NCBI RefSeq assembly: GCF_004011505.1
Contig: NZ_SAUN01000001.1
Span: 3,162,001 to 3,226,000, forward strand
DNA length: 64,000 bases
From: Nonomuraea polychroma
GTDB taxonomy: Bacteria > Actinomycetota > Actinomycetes > Streptosporangiales > Streptosporangiaceae
Direction: 5' to 3'
Shown here: positions 15,869 to 26,438 of the stretch, one piece after another
Layout of the letters: the number at the start of each line of letters is the position of its first letter
Position numbering within the stretch: position 1 is the stretch's first letter
Program-made: the position numbers and the translations under genes
Notes under the pieces: model-generated
What the model saw: only the letters and a program-made list of their open reading frames with translations
The model's database searches: none
What the model was told of the DNA's origin: nothing

Positions 15869-16480
15869 CTATTCGCGGACGACCAGCCCCAGCGCCGCCG
15901 CCACGACCGTGGCCTGGAACGGGTCGATGATCGCGTTCTTGAGCGTGACCTCGTGCGGGTCCAGCGTGCTCAGGTCGCTGCCGCGCAGATCGCACTTGGT
16001 CAGGTCAGCCCCGCGCAGCCACGCCCCCGTCAGGTCGGCCCGCCGCAGCTCGGCGCCCTCGAGCCGGACTCCGTTGAGTTCAGCCTCGCGTAGCCGGACA
16101 CCGTGGAGGGAGCTGCCGCGCAAGTCCGCGCCGGGCATGGCGACGTACGACCAGTCGCCGCCCTCGACCTTCAGCAGCCCGTATGAGCAGTCCTCGAAGA
16201 CGCTGCCGGTCAGCTTGCAGCCCCTGAACGTGGCGTCGAAGAGCGAGCAGCGGATGAACGTGCAGTTGAGGAACTGGGCGTCGTCGTGCTCCGACACGTT
16301 GAACCGCACGTTGCCGAACGTGCACTCCTCGAACGTCGAGCCGCGATCGACCAGCTCCGTCAGGTCGACATCTTGGAACAGGACCCGCCGGTAGCTCTTG
16401 CCTTCGAGCTCCAGGGGATCGTCCCAGTCGGCGGCGCCGATCGTCCGCTCGGTGGGGAAGGTGGGTCTCCTGTTGACCAT
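15869..16480 (-). CDS. Pentapeptide-repeat protein
   Basis: 203 aa. Residues 45-185 contain repeated A(D/N)LXX-type pentapeptides, first with phenylalanine at the centre (FEECTFGNVRF, FLNCTFIRCSLF), then with leucine (ADLRGSSLHGVRL, ADLTGAWLRGADLTKCDLRG), forming a right-handed quadrilateral beta-helix. The N-terminal 35 residues are not repeats and recur in the truncated copy at 12466. Some pentapeptide proteins protect DNA gyrase from quinolones (Qnr, MfpA); no direct evidence for that here. The gene ends against the XRE gene with no gap. Confidence 0.88.
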   Translation of the reverse strand: MVNRRPTFPTERTIGAADWDDPLELEGKSYRRVLFQDVDLTELVDRGSTFEECTFGNVRFNVSEHDDAQFLNCTFIRCSLFDATFRGCKLTGSVFEDCSYGLLKVEGGDWSYVAMPGADLRGSSLHGVRLREAELNGVRLEGAELRRADLTGAWLRGADLTKCDLRGSDLSTLDPHEVTLKNAIIDPFQATVVAAALGLVVRE

Positions 16481-16528
16481 GCGAACACACTATCGGACAT
16501 GCATCCCCGGCGTCAGAAGTACTTGCGG

Positions 16529-17521
16529 TCAGCAGAGGGACAGGGCGGTTTCCCACAGGCCTGGGAGGGCGGACAGGACGCGGTCGCCCCGGCGGCGGCG
16601 GTCGGCGGCCGTCGCCGCGCCCAGGTCGCCCAGCAGCTCCATGAACCCGTCCTCGTACCCGGAGAGCCCGGCGGTCGCTCGCTTGGCCAGGCACCGCGCA
16701 TACGTCGCCACCACCCAGAAGACGGCCTCCCGATGCAGCCCGCGCCGGATGAGCTCCCGGCTCCCGTCGATGGCGGGCGGCCGGCCCGCCTCGCTGATGT
16801 CCGAGGCGAACCGGTAGGAGGGCGCCCGCACGGCCACGGCCGCGTCGAACGCCCTCTCCAGCGCCGCCAGGTGCCGCTCCACCCGCTCCGGGCTCAGCTC
16901 CGCGCACCCCAGCAGGTCCAGCAGCACCTCGTGGTAGTCGAGCCGCCCGTGCTCGGCCAGCAGATCCCGGACGGCCGCGTACCGCGTGCGCACGGTCGGG
17001 TTACGCAACCCCGCCACCAGCAGCACGTGCGTGGTCACCCCGGTGCCGAACAGCCACGAGGCGACCTGGTCGTGCAGCGGCGCGGAGGCGTCCATGCCGG
17101 TGATCCACGCGCGTACCCGGTCCATGGCGTTGCCGCACCGGGCGAGGATCCAGGGCCGCGCGGCGAAGTCGCGGGCCACGGCCCGCTGCAGCTCGGTGAG
17201 CCGCCCCTCGGGGTCGGCCAGCACGCACGGGAGGTGGAAGCTGCCGGCCAGGTGGTAGTCGCCGAGCACGTCCTGCGCGGACCCGAGCCCGGCACTGCAG
17301 GAGACCTCCAGCAGCACGCCTTCGTACCGGAACTTCCCGGTCCGGGCGGTGGACGGGTCGGCGATCACCATCACGTCCACGTCGGAGGTCGGGGGCAGCT
17401 CCGCGTCCGGGTCCGCCCACAGCGCGGACCCGGTCAGGAACGCGCCGCCGAACCCGGGCAGCCCGGCGCCTTCCTCGGCGACCCAGCGCCGCGCGATCTG
17501 TCTGGCCTGGTCAATCCGCAT
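16529..17521 (-). CDS. Nucleotidyltransferase-domain protein
   Basis: 330 aa from ATG 17521, which overlaps the end of copC by 11 nt (stop at 17511-17513), suggesting translational coupling. GGAFLTGSALWADPDAEL followed by SDVDVMVIAD (residues 20-50) gives the GS...DxD motif of polymerase-beta-like nucleotidyltransferases, and the C-terminal two thirds are helical. This is the general build of antibiotic or small-molecule nucleotidyltransferases and of minimal NT proteins; the substrate is unknown. Its pairing with copC is not explained by either function. Confidence 0.75.
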   Translation of the reverse strand: MRIDQARQIARRWVAEEGAGLPGFGGAFLTGSALWADPDAELPPTSDVDVMVIADPSTARTGKFRYEGVLLEVSCSAGLGSAQDVLGDYHLAGSFHLPCVLADPEGRLTELQRAVARDFAARPWILARCGNAMDRVRAWITGMDASAPLHDQVASWLFGTGVTTHVLLVAGLRNPTVRTRYAAVRDLLAEHGRLDYHEVLLDLLGCAELSPERVERHLAALERAFDAAVAVRAPSYRFASDISEAGRPPAIDGSRELIRRGLHREAVFWVVATYARCLAKRATAGLSGYEDGFMELLGDLGAATAADRRRRGDRVLSALPGLWETALSLC

Positions 17522-18122
17522 TCGCGTCCTCCCGCTCGGGCCCACGGCGGGCGCCCCTCAGCACAACGAACGCTCCCAGCACGACGAGCCCGGCCGCCCC
17601 GCCCCAGATCCACCCGGGAACGCCGGCCGATGGCCCCGCAGATGACGCCCCGGCCTCCGACGGCTCCGCCTCCTGAGCGGGCGACGTGGACGGAGCGTTC
17701 TGCGTCGCTCCCGCGCCGGCGGCCGGCGTGGGGGAGGACGATCCTTTCACGCGGAACGGGATCTCACCCTCGATGGGGTGGCCGTCCGACGAGACGACCC
17801 GCCACGCGATGACGTACGCGCCGGCCGCGAGCGGCCCCTTGACATCGGCCACCACCTTCGGCCCCGCGAGCCGCGGCTTGCCGAGCGGCACCTCCGTGCC
17901 CTTGGCGTCGTGCAGCACGACGAACGGGAACTTGACGCTCGCGGTGTACTCGAGCTCGATCTCCTCCAGCGAGCTCGCGGAGACCTGCGCGTTCTTCGCG
18001 GGCGAACTGCTTTTGAGTGCGTCGTGGGCGAACGCCGGCGAGGGGGTGGTGGCGAGGAAGGTGGCACAGGCCAGCCCGACCGCAGCGGCCGCGCGGACGT
18101 GACGGTGCAGGGACAAGGTCAT
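17511..18122 (-). CDS. CopC-domain copper-binding protein, membrane-anchored
   Basis: 203 aa. A signal peptide (about residues 1-32) ends in AFA, and the mature protein starts HDALKSSSPAKNAQV, with the N-terminal histidine that co-binds Cu(II) in CopC. The SSDGHPIEGEIPFRV segment near residue 120 carries the second conserved His/Asp region. A Pro/Ala/Ser/Glu-rich linker follows, then a C-terminal transmembrane helix (GWIWGGAAGLVVLGAFVVL) and a basic tail. Likely holds copper at the outer membrane face. No CopD is adjacent; the next gene upstream is a polytopic membrane protein of unknown type. Confidence 0.9.
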   Translation of the reverse strand: MTLSLHRHVRAAAAVGLACATFLATTPSPAFAHDALKSSSPAKNAQVSASSLEEIELEYTASVKFPFVVLHDAKGTEVPLGKPRLAGPKVVADVKGPLAAGAYVIAWRVVSSDGHPIEGEIPFRVKGSSSPTPAAGAGATQNAPSTSPAQEAEPSEAGASSAGPSAGVPGWIWGGAAGLVVLGAFVVLRGARRGPEREDANAD

Positions 18123-18126
18123 GGTT

Positions 18127-18142
18127 CGATCTCCAGAGATCG
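18127..18142 (-). promoter_or_regulatory. Perfect hairpin overlapping the copC ribosome site
   Basis: CGATCTC-CA-GAGATCG on the + strand; in the mRNA the GGAGA that should act as the ribosome site is paired in the 7-bp stem, 4 nt before the ATG. It could be an operator or a translation-control hairpin. Confidence 0.45.
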
Positions 18143-18212
18143 TCGCCCGGACCTCGGGGTCCGGGGTGCGGGCAAGGACACGCGCCGAAGAGCCGACGCG
18201 CCGGGACGTGCT

Positions 18213-18767
18213 TCAGCTGAAGCGCCCGGGCGGGCCTCGCCTGCTGACCGCGCGGGAAACGGTTCTCCCCGCACACGTGGGGATCTCTGGAGTGCTCACC
18301 GGCCGCCCCGCCGGCATGGGGCAGGCGGCCGGGACGGTGACGAGCAGCCGGATGAGCGGGAGCGGCGTTCCATACAGGCGGATCATGAGCCACAGGGCGC
18401 GCTCGCCCCGATGCAGCCACCACGCCGTCAACGCCGCGACGGTGAGGTGGACCAGCGTCATGCCGGGCGCCGGATGCCCGTGCGGGGCCTCGCCACCCGC
18501 GACGGGGGCGAGCCGCTCGAACAACTGGTGCAGCACCGTCTGCGCGCCTACGGTCGCGGCCAGCACGGCCGCCGGCCCGCGCTCGTGGCCATTGATCAGG
18601 TACGCCGACGCGAGCACCGCCAGCACGCCGGCCAGGTAGACCTCGAACGGCACCAGCCCGCCGCCCGCCAGCGCGTGCCCGCCGGCCGACACGGCGCCGC
18701 AGACCGTCGCGAACACGACGGCCCTCGACAACCGCAGCGCCGATGACGCGGAGGACACGGCCCCCAT
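18213..18767 (-). CDS. Integral membrane protein of unknown function
   Basis: 184 aa with about four hydrophobic segments (AVVFATVCGAVSAGGHALAG, FEVYLAGVLAVLASAYLI, AVLAATVGAQTVLHQLF, TLVHLTVAALTAWWL). Histidines lie in or near the membrane (GGHAL, LHQLFERL, APHGHPAPGMTLVHL), consistent with a metal-related role next to copC, although that is inference. The C-terminal 30 residues are Pro/Arg-rich. No named family recognised. The stop codon lies in a 14-bp palindrome (GCTTCAGCTGAAGC, 18210-18223). Confidence 0.7.
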   Translation of the reverse strand: MGAVSSASSALRLSRAVVFATVCGAVSAGGHALAGGGLVPFEVYLAGVLAVLASAYLINGHERGPAAVLAATVGAQTVLHQLFERLAPVAGGEAPHGHPAPGMTLVHLTVAALTAWWLHRGERALWLMIRLYGTPLPLIRLLVTVPAACPMPAGRPVSTPEIPTCAGRTVSRAVSRRGPPGRFS

Positions 18768-18788
18768 CTTCCCACGGTCGCCCTCCGC

Positions 18789-19970
18789 TCAGGGCGATCC
18801 GGCGATGAGGGAGAGGGCCTGGCGGGCGATCTCCCATTCCTCGTCGGTCGGGACGACCAGCACGGGCACCTCCGCCCCCGCCGGCGAGACGGCCCGTTCG
18901 CCGTCCGCATCGGCCTGGTTGAGCGCCGGGTCCACGGTGATGCCGAGCCGGGCGAGCCCCGCCAGGGACGCGGCACGCGTGGCGGCGTCGTGCTCGCCCA
19001 CCCCGCCGGTGAACACGATCGCGTCCACCCTGCCGAGCAGCGCGTAGTAGGCGCCGACGTACTTGCGGATCCGCCGGGTGTAGATCTCCAGCGCCAGCCT
19101 GGCCGCCTCGTCGTCCCGGCCGCGTACCTCGCGCATGTCGCCGGTCCCGGTCAGCGCGAGCAGGCCGCCGTGGCGGCTGAGCGCCTGCTCGATCTGCTGG
19201 GCGTCGAGCCCGTCCACCCGGGCCAGGTAGCCGGCGAGCGCCGGGTCGACGTCGCCGGAGCGGGTGCCCATGACCAGCCCCTCCAGCGGCGTCATGCCCA
19301 TGGAGGTGTCGACGCTGCGACCGCCGGAGATGGCGGTGGCGCTCGCGCCGTTGCCCAGGTGCAGCACGATCAGGTCGAGTTCCGCCAGGTCACGGCCGAG
19401 GATGGCGGCGGCGCGGCGGGAGACGTACGCGCAGGAGGTGCCGTGGAAGCCGAAGCGCCGCACCCCCCACTCGCGCGGCACGGCATACGTGTACGCCTCC
19501 GGCGGCAGCGTGCGGTGGAACGCCGTGTCGAACACGGCCACCTGCGGCACCCCGGGGAACGCCTTGCGCGCGACCCTGATCCCGGTGAGGTTGACCGGAT
19601 TGTGCAGGGGCGCGAGCGGGGCCAGCTCCTCGATCGCCGCGATCACCCCGTCGTCGATCAGCACGGCCTCGGTGAACCGGGTCCCGCCGTGCACGACACG
19701 GTGCCCGACCGCGACGGGCGCCAGTTCGGGCCCCGCCGCGGCGAACGCCTCCATCATGGCGTCCAGCCCCTCGCCGTGCCCGGGAAACGGCCGCTCACGC
19801 ACGTACGGCGGCCCGTCACCGGCCCGGTGCGTGAGCCGCCCCGGGCCGGCCTCGCCGATGCGTTCCACCAGCCCTCTGGCCGGCCGGTCCCGGGTGCGGA
19901 CGTCCACCAGCTCGTACTTGATCGACGAGGAGCCGGTGTTCAGGACGAGAATGCGGCCGGCCATGTCCAC
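18789..19970 (-). CDS. ackA: Acetate kinase
   Basis: 393 aa; starts [21 protein letters not shown], with the phosphate-1 loop NTGSSSIK. Other acetokinase signatures visible are VGHRVVHGG (about residue 90), [10 protein letters not shown] (about 145), [14 protein letters not shown] (about 170), [11 protein letters not shown] (about 200) and [13 protein letters not shown] (about 310). Converts acetyl phosphate plus ADP to acetate plus ATP. The start overlaps the end of the phosphoketolase gene by 31 nt, so the two are translated as a coupled operon and the enzyme takes the acetyl phosphate made by Xfp. Confidence 0.96.
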   Translation of the reverse strand: MDMAGRILVLNTGSSSIKYELVDVRTRDRPARGLVERIGEAGPGRLTHRAGDGPPYVRERPFPGHGEGLDAMMEAFAAAGPELAPVAVGHRVVHGGTRFTEAVLIDDGVIAAIEELAPLAPLHNPVNLTGIRVARKAFPGVPQVAVFDTAFHRTLPPEAYTYAVPREWGVRRFGFHGTSCAYVSRRAAAILGRDLAELDLIVLHLGNGASATAISGGRSVDTSMGMTPLEGLVMGTRSGDVDPALAGYLARVDGLDAQQIEQALSRHGGLLALTGTGDMREVRGRDDEAARLALEIYTRRIRKYVGAYYALLGRVDAIVFTGGVGEHDAATRAASLAGLARLGITVDPALNQADADGERAVSPAGAEVPVLVVPTDEEWEIARQALSLIAGSP

Positions 19971-22243
19971 GAGCTGATCTCCACGGGGTCCTCGCCCAAC
20001 TCACGGGTGTACGCGCGGGCGCGCAGCCGGGCGTCGCTCATCCGCTGCCGCAGATGCGCGGCCTTGGAGCCGAGGCCGGGGACGCGGTCGATGACGTCCA
20101 TGACCAGGTGGTAACGATCGATGTCGTTGAGCATGGCCATGTCGAACGGCGTCGTCGTGGTGCCCTCCTCCTTGTATCCGCGCACGTGCAGATGGCCGTG
20201 CCCGTGCCGGCGGTAGGCGAGCTGGTGGATGAGTGACGGATAGCCGTGGAAGTTGAAGATGATCGGCTTGTCCGTCGTGAACAGCGTGTCGAACTCGGCG
20301 TCCGGCATGCCGTGCGGATGCTCCGACTGCGGCTGCAGCCGCATCAGGTCGACCACGTTGATGACCCGGACCTTCAGCTCGGGCAGGTGCTCGCGGATGA
20401 GCGCGGCGGCGGCCAGCGTCTCCATGGTGGGCACGTCGCCCGCGCAGGCCAGCACCACGTCCGGCTCCACGCCCTCGTCGGTGGAGGCCCAGGGCAGGAT
20501 GCCGAGGCCGCGCGTGTTGTGCGCGACGGCCTCCTCCATCGTGAACAGGTCCAGCACCGGCTGCTTGCCCGCCACGATCACGTTGACGTAGTCGCGGGAG
20601 CGCAGGCAGTGGTCGCTCACCGACAGCAGCGTGTTGGCGTCCGGCGGCAGGTAGACCCGGACCACGGACGCCTTCTTGTTCACGACAACGTCCAGGAACC
20701 CCGGGTCCTGGTGGCTGAAGCCGTTGTGGTCCTGCCGCCACACGTGCGACGACAGCAGGTACGTCAGCGACGCCACCGGCCGCCGCCACGAGATCTTCTG
20801 CGACGACTCCAGCCACTTGGCGTGCTGGTTGAACATGGCGTCCACGATGTGGATGAACGCCTCGTAGCAGTTGAACAGCCCGTGCCTGCCGGTCAGCAGG
20901 TAACCCTCCAGCCAGCCCTGGCACAGGTGCTCGGACAGCACCTCCATCACGCGGCCGCCCGAGCCGAGGTTCTCGTCGGTCGGCAGCAGTTCGGCGTTCC
21001 ACGCCCGGTCCGTCGTCTCGAACACGGCCTGCAGCCGGTTGGAGGCCGTCTCGTCGGGACCCATCAGCCGGAACGTGCGCGGGTTGGCCGCGATCACGTC
21101 GCGCAGGAACTCGCCGAGCACGCGGGTCGGCTCGCTCGACTGCGTGGCGGGCGACTTGACCTCGATCGCGTACCTGTGGAAGTCCGGCAGCCGCAGCGGC
21201 TCCAGCAGCTCGCCGCCGTTGGCGTGCGGGTTCGCGCTCATCCTGTGCGTGCCCCGCGGCACCGTGCCGAGAATGCCCTGGTTCGGCCGGCCACCGCTGT
21301 CGAACAGCTCCTCGGGGCGGTACGAGCGCATCCACTCCTCGAGCATGGCCAGGTGGGCCGGGTTCTCGCGGACCTTGGCCAGCGGCACCTGGTGCGCGCG
21401 CCACGTTCCCTCGACGGGCTTGCCGTCCACCTCGCGCGGCCCCGTCCAGCCCTTCGGCGTGCGCAGGACGATCATCGGCAGCCGGTCGTCGTCGCCGCTC
21501 TTGTAGGCGGCCATCTGGTCGAACGCGGCGTCCAAGGTGCCGGCCATCTCCTGATGGTCGGGGCCGACCAGGTGAGGGCGGTAGCCGTACCCCTCCATGA
21601 GCTTGAGGAGGTCCTGCTCGGGGATGCGGGCGAGCACGGTCGGATTGGCGATCTTGTAGCCGTTGAGGTGCAGGATCGGCAGCACGATGCCGTCGCGGCG
21701 GCGGTCCACGAACTTGTTGGAGTGCCAGCTCGCGGCCAGCGGGCCGGTCTCGGCCTCGCCGTCCCCGATGATGCACGCCACCACCAGGTCCGGGTTGTCG
21801 AACGCGGCGCCGTAGGCGTGGGCGAGCGAGTAACCCAGCTCGCCGCCCTCGTGGATCGAGCCCGGAGTCTCCGGCGCGACGTGGCTCGGCACGCCCCCGG
21901 GGAAGGAGAACTGCCGGAACAACCGCCGCATCCCCTCGACGTCCTGGGAGATGTCCGGATAGCGCTCCGAGTACGACCCCTCCAGCCACGCGTGGGCCAC
22001 GGCCGCGGGACCACCGTGCCCGGGACCGCAGATGTAGATCATGTCCTGGTCCCGATCCTTGATCACCCGGTTGAGATGGGCGAAGCAGAAGTTCAGCCCC
22101 GGCGTGGTGCCCCAGTGGCCGAGCAGGCGCGGCTTGATGTGCTCCGGGCGCAGCGGCTCGGCGAGCAGCGGATTGTCCAGCAGGTAGATCTGCCCGACGG
22201 ACAGGTAGTTGGCCGCCCGCCAGTACGCGTCTATATGGTCCAT
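19940..22243 (-). CDS. xfp: Xylulose-5-phosphate/fructose-6-phosphate phosphoketolase
   Basis: 767 aa, ATG start with GGAGGAAG about 10 nt upstream. The N-terminal part ([37 protein letters not shown]) and the thiamine-diphosphate motif [19 protein letters not shown] (about residue 158) are diagnostic. Cleaves xylulose-5-P (and perhaps fructose-6-P) with phosphate to acetyl phosphate plus a triose or tetrose phosphate. With ackA behind it and pgi 2 kb away, it forms a phosphoketolase shunt giving acetate and ATP. Divergent from the IlvD/Edd-type dehydratase across a very short 60-nt gap. Confidence 0.96.
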   Translation of the reverse strand: MDHIDAYWRAANYLSVGQIYLLDNPLLAEPLRPEHIKPRLLGHWGTTPGLNFCFAHLNRVIKDRDQDMIYICGPGHGGPAAVAHAWLEGSYSERYPDISQDVEGMRRLFRQFSFPGGVPSHVAPETPGSIHEGGELGYSLAHAYGAAFDNPDLVVACIIGDGEAETGPLAASWHSNKFVDRRRDGIVLPILHLNGYKIANPTVLARIPEQDLLKLMEGYGYRPHLVGPDHQEMAGTLDAAFDQMAAYKSGDDDRLPMIVLRTPKGWTGPREVDGKPVEGTWRAHQVPLAKVRENPAHLAMLEEWMRSYRPEELFDSGGRPNQGILGTVPRGTHRMSANPHANGGELLEPLRLPDFHRYAIEVKSPATQSSEPTRVLGEFLRDVIAANPRTFRLMGPDETASNRLQAVFETTDRAWNAELLPTDENLGSGGRVMEVLSEHLCQGWLEGYLLTGRHGLFNCYEAFIHIVDAMFNQHAKWLESSQKISWRRPVASLTYLLSSHVWRQDHNGFSHQDPGFLDVVVNKKASVVRVYLPPDANTLLSVSDHCLRSRDYVNVIVAGKQPVLDLFTMEEAVAHNTRGLGILPWASTDEGVEPDVVLACAGDVPTMETLAAAALIREHLPELKVRVINVVDLMRLQPQSEHPHGMPDAEFDTLFTTDKPIIFNFHGYPSLIHQLAYRRHGHGHLHVRGYKEEGTTTTPFDMAMLNDIDRYHLVMDVIDRVPGLGSKAAHLRQRMSDARLRARAYTRELGEDPVEISSWTWPAAFSS

Positions 22244-22305
22244 GCCCCTGCTGCTTCCTCCACAGACCGTGCTGAATCCCCCTAAAGGTCGATAAGGTGC
22301 CGAAC

Positions 22306-24012
22306 ATGGATTTGCGGAGTTCGCGGTGGTATTCAGGAAACGATCGGAACTCCTACATCCATCGGGCGTGGATGCGGCGCGGGCTGCCGCGTGAGGCGTT
22401 CGAGGGCGACCGGCCGCACATCGCGATCGCCAACACCGCCTCCGACCTCACCCCTTGCAACTCGCACCTCAACGAGGTGGCGCAGAGCGTCATGCACGGC
22501 GTGTGGGAGGCCGGCGGCGTACCGCTCAACCTGCCCGTCGTCTCGCTCGGCGAGACGAACGTGCGCCCCACCGCGATGCTCTGGCGCAACCTGGCCGCCA
22601 TGGCCACCGAGGAGATGTTGCGCGCCAACCCCATCGACGGCGTGGTGCTGCTCGGCGGCTGCGACAAGACCATCCCGTCGCTGCTCATGGCCGCCGCCTC
22701 CGTCGACCTGCCCGCCGTCGTGGTCCCCGGCGGCCCCATGCTGACCGGGCACTTCCGCGGTACGCCGCTCGGCTGCGGCACCGACGTGTGGCGGCTCAGC
22801 GAGGAGGTACGCGCCGGGACGCTCTCCCGCGAGGCGTTCCTCGAGTCCGAATCGTCCATGATCCGCAGCCGCGGCCACTGCAACACCATGGGCACCGCCT
22901 CCACGATGGCCTGCATGGCCGAGGCGCTCGGCATGACGCTGCCCGGCACCGCCGGCACCCCCGCCCCCGACAGCCGCCTGCTCGAACGTTCCCACGAGAG
23001 CGGCCGCCTCGCCGTGGACCTCGTCAAGCAGGGCCGCCGCCCGAGCCAGGTCATGACCAGGGGCTCGTTCCTCAACGCCATCGTGACGCTGGCCGCCGTC
23101 GGCGGCTCGACCAACGCCGTCGTGCACCTGCTGGCCATCGCCGGCCGGCTCGGCGTGGACCTCACCCTGGACGACTTCGACCGCACCGGCTCCGGGGTGC
23201 CGCTGCTCGTCGACCTCCAGCCGGCCGGGCGGCACCTCATGGACGACCTGTTCAGGGCGGGCGGCCTGGCCGCCGTGCTGAAGGAGGTCGAAGACCTGCT
23301 CGACCCGTCCGCGCTCACCGTCACCGGCCGCCCGCTGGCCGACCACCTGGCCGGCGCGGAGATCTGGGACGAGAGCGTCATCCGGCGGCGCAGCGACCCG
23401 ATCCTGCCCGACGCCGGCATCGCCGTCCTGCGCGGCAACCTCGCGCCCCGCGGCGCCGTCATCAAGCCCGCCGCCGCCTCGCCCGAGCTGCTGCGGCACC
23501 GCGGCCGGGCCGTCGTCTTCGACAGCGTCGAGGACGTCTACGCCCGCCTCGACTCACCCGACCTGGACGTGGACGAGACGTCCGTGCTGGTGCTGCGCGG
23601 CTGCGGGCCCAAGGGCTACCCCGGCATGCCGGAGGTCGGCAACCTGCCGCTGCCGCAGAAGCTGCTGGCCAAGGGCGTCCGCGACATGGTGCGCATCAGC
23701 GACGCCCGCATGAGCGGCACCGCGTACGGCACGGTCGTCCTGCACACCGCGCCCGAGGCCGCCGCGGGCGGCCCGCTGGCGAAGGTGCGCACCGGCGACC
23801 CGATCGTCCTCGACGTGGCCGCGCGGCGCCTGGACGTCGACATCCCCGACGCCGAGCTGCACGCCAGGCCGCCGGTCGTGACCGGGCACGCCGAGCCCGC
23901 CCGCGGCTGGGAACGCCTCTACGCCGACCACGTCACCCAGGCCGACCGCGGCGCCGACCTGGACTTCCTCATCGGCTCCAGCGGCGACGCCGTGGGCCGC
24001 GAATCTCACTGA
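22306..24012 (+). CDS. IlvD/Edd-family dehydratase, sugar-acid type
   Basis: 568 aa from ATG 22306 (GTG 22297 also in frame). The three cysteines of the Fe-S cluster are in place: [11 protein letters not shown] (about 50), [13 protein letters not shown] (about 120) and [13 protein letters not shown] (about 190). The start [21 protein letters not shown] resembles L-arabinonate/D-xylonate/galactonate dehydratases rather than IlvD proper, which opens differently. [15 protein letters not shown] and [16 protein letters not shown] are family signatures. Probably dehydrates an aldonic acid. Divergent from xfp, so both may respond to pentose-derived carbon. Confidence 0.85.
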   Translation: MDLRSSRWYSGNDRNSYIHRAWMRRGLPREAFEGDRPHIAIANTASDLTPCNSHLNEVAQSVMHGVWEAGGVPLNLPVVSLGETNVRPTAMLWRNLAAMATEEMLRANPIDGVVLLGGCDKTIPSLLMAAASVDLPAVVVPGGPMLTGHFRGTPLGCGTDVWRLSEEVRAGTLSREAFLESESSMIRSRGHCNTMGTASTMACMAEALGMTLPGTAGTPAPDSRLLERSHESGRLAVDLVKQGRRPSQVMTRGSFLNAIVTLAAVGGSTNAVVHLLAIAGRLGVDLTLDDFDRTGSGVPLLVDLQPAGRHLMDDLFRAGGLAAVLKEVEDLLDPSALTVTGRPLADHLAGAEIWDESVIRRRSDPILPDAGIAVLRGNLAPRGAVIKPAAASPELLRHRGRAVVFDSVEDVYARLDSPDLDVDETSVLVLRGCGPKGYPGMPEVGNLPLPQKLLAKGVRDMVRISDARMSGTAYGTVVLHTAPEAAAGGPLAKVRTGDPIVLDVAARRLDVDIPDAELHARPPVVTGHAEPARGWERLYADHVTQADRGADLDFLIGSSGDAVGRESH

Positions 24013-24111
24013 GCTCCTAAAGACTCCGCTCCGCCGTGCGCGGAATCAACCGCCATGGGTACGGGGTTACGGGACCATGGATCAGTCGGCTTGGCAACGC
24101 GAGGAGGAAGC

Positions 24112-25743
24112 GTGAACGGCGATATCACCCAGAGCCAGGAGTGGGCGGCTCTGACCAAGCACCAGGAGGACCTGGGGGGCAGGACCCTGCGTGAGCTGTT
24201 CGCGGAGGACCCCGGCCGCGCCGAGCGCATGACGGTGACCGCCGGCGACCTCTACCTCGACTACGCCAAGCACCGCGCCACCCAGGAGACCATCGACCTG
24301 CTGCTGTCCCTGGCCGAGCGGGCGGGCCTGCGCGACCGGATCACCGCCATGTTCTCCGGCGAGCACATCAATGTCAGCGAGGACCGCGCCGTGCTGCACG
24401 TCGCGCTGCGCGCCCCGCGGGAGGCCGAGCGGATCGTGGACGGGCAGGACGTCACGGCCGACGTGCACGCCGTGCTCGACAAGATGAGCGCCTTCTCCGA
24501 CCGCGTGAGGTCCAAGGAGTGGAAGGGCGCCACCGGCAAGCCGATCGAGACCGTCGTCAACATCGGCATCGGCGGCTCCGACCTCGGCCCGGCGATGGCA
24601 TACGAGGCGCTGCGCGACTACGCCGACGCCGGCATCGGGGCCCGGTTCGTCTCCAACATCGACCCGGCCGACATCACCGGCAACCTGCGCGACCTCGACC
24701 CCGAGACGACGCTGTTCGTGGTCAGCTCCAAGACCTTCACCACGCTGGAGACCCTGACCAACGCCAGGGTCGCGCGCCGCTGGCTGGTCGAGGCGCTCGG
24801 CGACGAGGCGGTGTCCAAGCACTTCGTGGCCGTCTCCACCAACGCCGAGAAGGTGGCCGAGTTCGGCATCGACACCGACAACATGTTCGGCTTCTGGGAC
24901 TGGGTCGGCGGCCGCTACTCCTACGACGGCGCCATCGGCCTGTCGCTGATGATCGCCATCGGGCCCGAGCGTTTCCGCGAGATGCTCGCCGGCTTCCACG
25001 CCATCGACGAGCACTTCCGCACCGCGCCGTTCAACGCCAACATGCCGGTGCTGATGGGCCTGCTCGGGGTCTGGTACAACGACTTCTTCGGCGCCGAGAC
25101 CCGCGCCGTCCTGCCCTACAGCCAGCGGCTGCACCGCTTCCCCGCCTACCTGCAGCAGCTCACCATGGAGTCCAACGGCAAGTCCGTGCGCGCCGACGGC
25201 GCCCCGGTCACGGTCAACACCGGCGAGATCTTCTGGGGCGAGCCGGGCACCAACGGTCAGCACGCCTTCTACCAGCTCCTCCACCAGGGCACCCGCCTCG
25301 TCCCCGCCGACTTCATCGGCTTCGCCGAGCCCTTTGACGACCGCGAGGGCATGCACGACCAGCTCACCGCCAACCTGCTCGCCCAGACGTCGGCACTGGC
25401 GTTCGGCAAGACCTCCGAGGAGATCTCCGCCGAGGGCACCGCGACCGCGATCGTGCCCCACAAGGTGATGCCCGGCAACCGCCCCTCCTCCACGATCCTC
25501 GTCCCCAAGCTGACCCCGTCCACACTCGGCCAGCTCGTCGCCCTCTACGAGCACATCGTGTTCGTCGAGGGCACGATCTGGGGAGTGGACTCCTTCGACC
25601 AGTGGGGGGTGGAGCTGGGCAAGAAGATGGCCCTCGACCTCGCTCCGGCCCTCACCTCGCAAGAGCCGCCCACGACCTTCCCCGACCCCTCGACGGCACG
25701 CCTGGTCCGCAGATATCGCGAACTCCGCGGCCGCCGCGCCTGA
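24112..25743 (+). CDS. pgi: Glucose-6-phosphate isomerase
   Basis: 543 aa from GTG 24112, preceded by GGAGGAAG. PGI signatures are present: [18 protein letters not shown] (signature 1 area, about 260), [11 protein letters not shown] with the phosphate-binding SKT (about 205), [10 protein letters not shown] with the catalytic segment (about 355), and [15 protein letters not shown] (signature 2, about 500). Interconverts glucose-6-P and fructose-6-P, feeding the latter to the phosphoketolase. It lies 99 nt after the dehydratase and has its own ribosome site. Confidence 0.96.
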   Translation: MNGDITQSQEWAALTKHQEDLGGRTLRELFAEDPGRAERMTVTAGDLYLDYAKHRATQETIDLLLSLAERAGLRDRITAMFSGEHINVSEDRAVLHVALRAPREAERIVDGQDVTADVHAVLDKMSAFSDRVRSKEWKGATGKPIETVVNIGIGGSDLGPAMAYEALRDYADAGIGARFVSNIDPADITGNLRDLDPETTLFVVSSKTFTTLETLTNARVARRWLVEALGDEAVSKHFVAVSTNAEKVAEFGIDTDNMFGFWDWVGGRYSYDGAIGLSLMIAIGPERFREMLAGFHAIDEHFRTAPFNANMPVLMGLLGVWYNDFFGAETRAVLPYSQRLHRFPAYLQQLTMESNGKSVRADGAPVTVNTGEIFWGEPGTNGQHAFYQLLHQGTRLVPADFIGFAEPFDDREGMHDQLTANLLAQTSALAFGKTSEEISAEGTATAIVPHKVMPGNRPSSTILVPKLTPSTLGQLVALYEHIVFVEGTIWGVDSFDQWGVELGKKMALDLAPALTSQEPPTTFPDPSTARLVRRYRELRGRRA

Positions 25744-25770
25744 CAACACCGCCGGGCACCGGACCGCACC

Positions 25771-25791
25771 CCGGAGGCCCCCGGCCTCCGG
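25771..25791. terminator. Hairpin after pgi
   Basis: Perfect 9-bp stem CCGGAGGCC / GGCCTCCGG around CCC, 28 nt after the pgi stop. Confidence 0.55.
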
Positions 25792-25822
25792 ACGCGCCAT
25801 GGCGTCCGGACGCGCCATGGCG
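25787..25822. repeat. Two tandem 18-bp copies
   Basis: TCCGGACGCGCCATGGCG occurs twice head to tail, starting inside the pgi terminator hairpin. The remaining bases up to 26049 (a 306-bp gap between pgi and the next gene) hold nothing else I can identify. Confidence 0.6.
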
Positions 25823-26049
25823 TCGCATAAGGTGCGCCGGTTCCCGCTGCCGGCGGTGGAGGTGTGTCCCTTGGCGTGAGGGCAGCCGGCGTGCCACGGG
25901 GCATCGGCGGCGTCACGCCACGCCTTGGGGCAAGTGGTGCCGGGCAGAGCGTCCGTCGCATGGCATGGTGCGTTGGGGCCTGCGGTGCCGGGGCGGATCG
26001 GGACGCCTGGGAGGTGGTGCGCTGCCCGATCGGGGGTGACGATGGCGCC

Positions 26050-26403
26050 ATGGACATCATGGAACTGGTGGAGCGGTCGAAGGACGCCGCGACCGTCAAG
26101 CGCGTCTTCGGTGAGCCGATCCAGCACGGCGACGTCGTCGTCATCCCCGTCGCCAAGGTCGCCCAAGGAGGCGGCGGCGGGCAGGGAGAGGGCAAGGGCG
26201 AGAAAGGCGAGGAGAGCGGGGGCAGCGGCGTGGGGTTCGGCTTCGGGGCCACGCCCGCGGGGGTGTACGTGCTCAAGGACGGCGACGCCGTGTGGCGGCC
26301 GGCTGTGGACGTCAACCGCATCGTCCTGGGTGGTCAGGTCGTCGCGGTGGTGCTGCTGCTGACCCTGCGCGCGATCTTCAAGAAGCGCCGCCGCAGGCGC
26401 TGA
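26050..26403 (+). CDS. GerW/YtfJ-family sporulation-type protein
   Basis: 117 aa from ATG 26050; downstream in-frame ATG 26059 is possible. MDIMELVERSKDAATVKRVFGEPI, the VVIPVAKVAQGGGGGQGEG segment and TPAGVYVLKDGDAVWRP make up the YtfJ/GerW domain (a Gly-rich loop in the middle of a small beta fold). A hydrophobic segment (GGQVVAVVLLLTLRAIF) and a run of Lys/Arg close the protein, suggesting membrane association. In Bacillus the relative is needed for germination; in actinomycetes the role is unclear. Confidence 0.85.
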   Translation: MDIMELVERSKDAATVKRVFGEPIQHGDVVVIPVAKVAQGGGGGQGEGKGEKGEESGGSGVGFGFGATPAGVYVLKDGDAVWRPAVDVNRIVLGGQVVAVVLLLTLRAIFKKRRRRR

Positions 26404-26438
26404 TCGGGTGCGGCCGTCCGGCTCATAGGGTGTACGCC

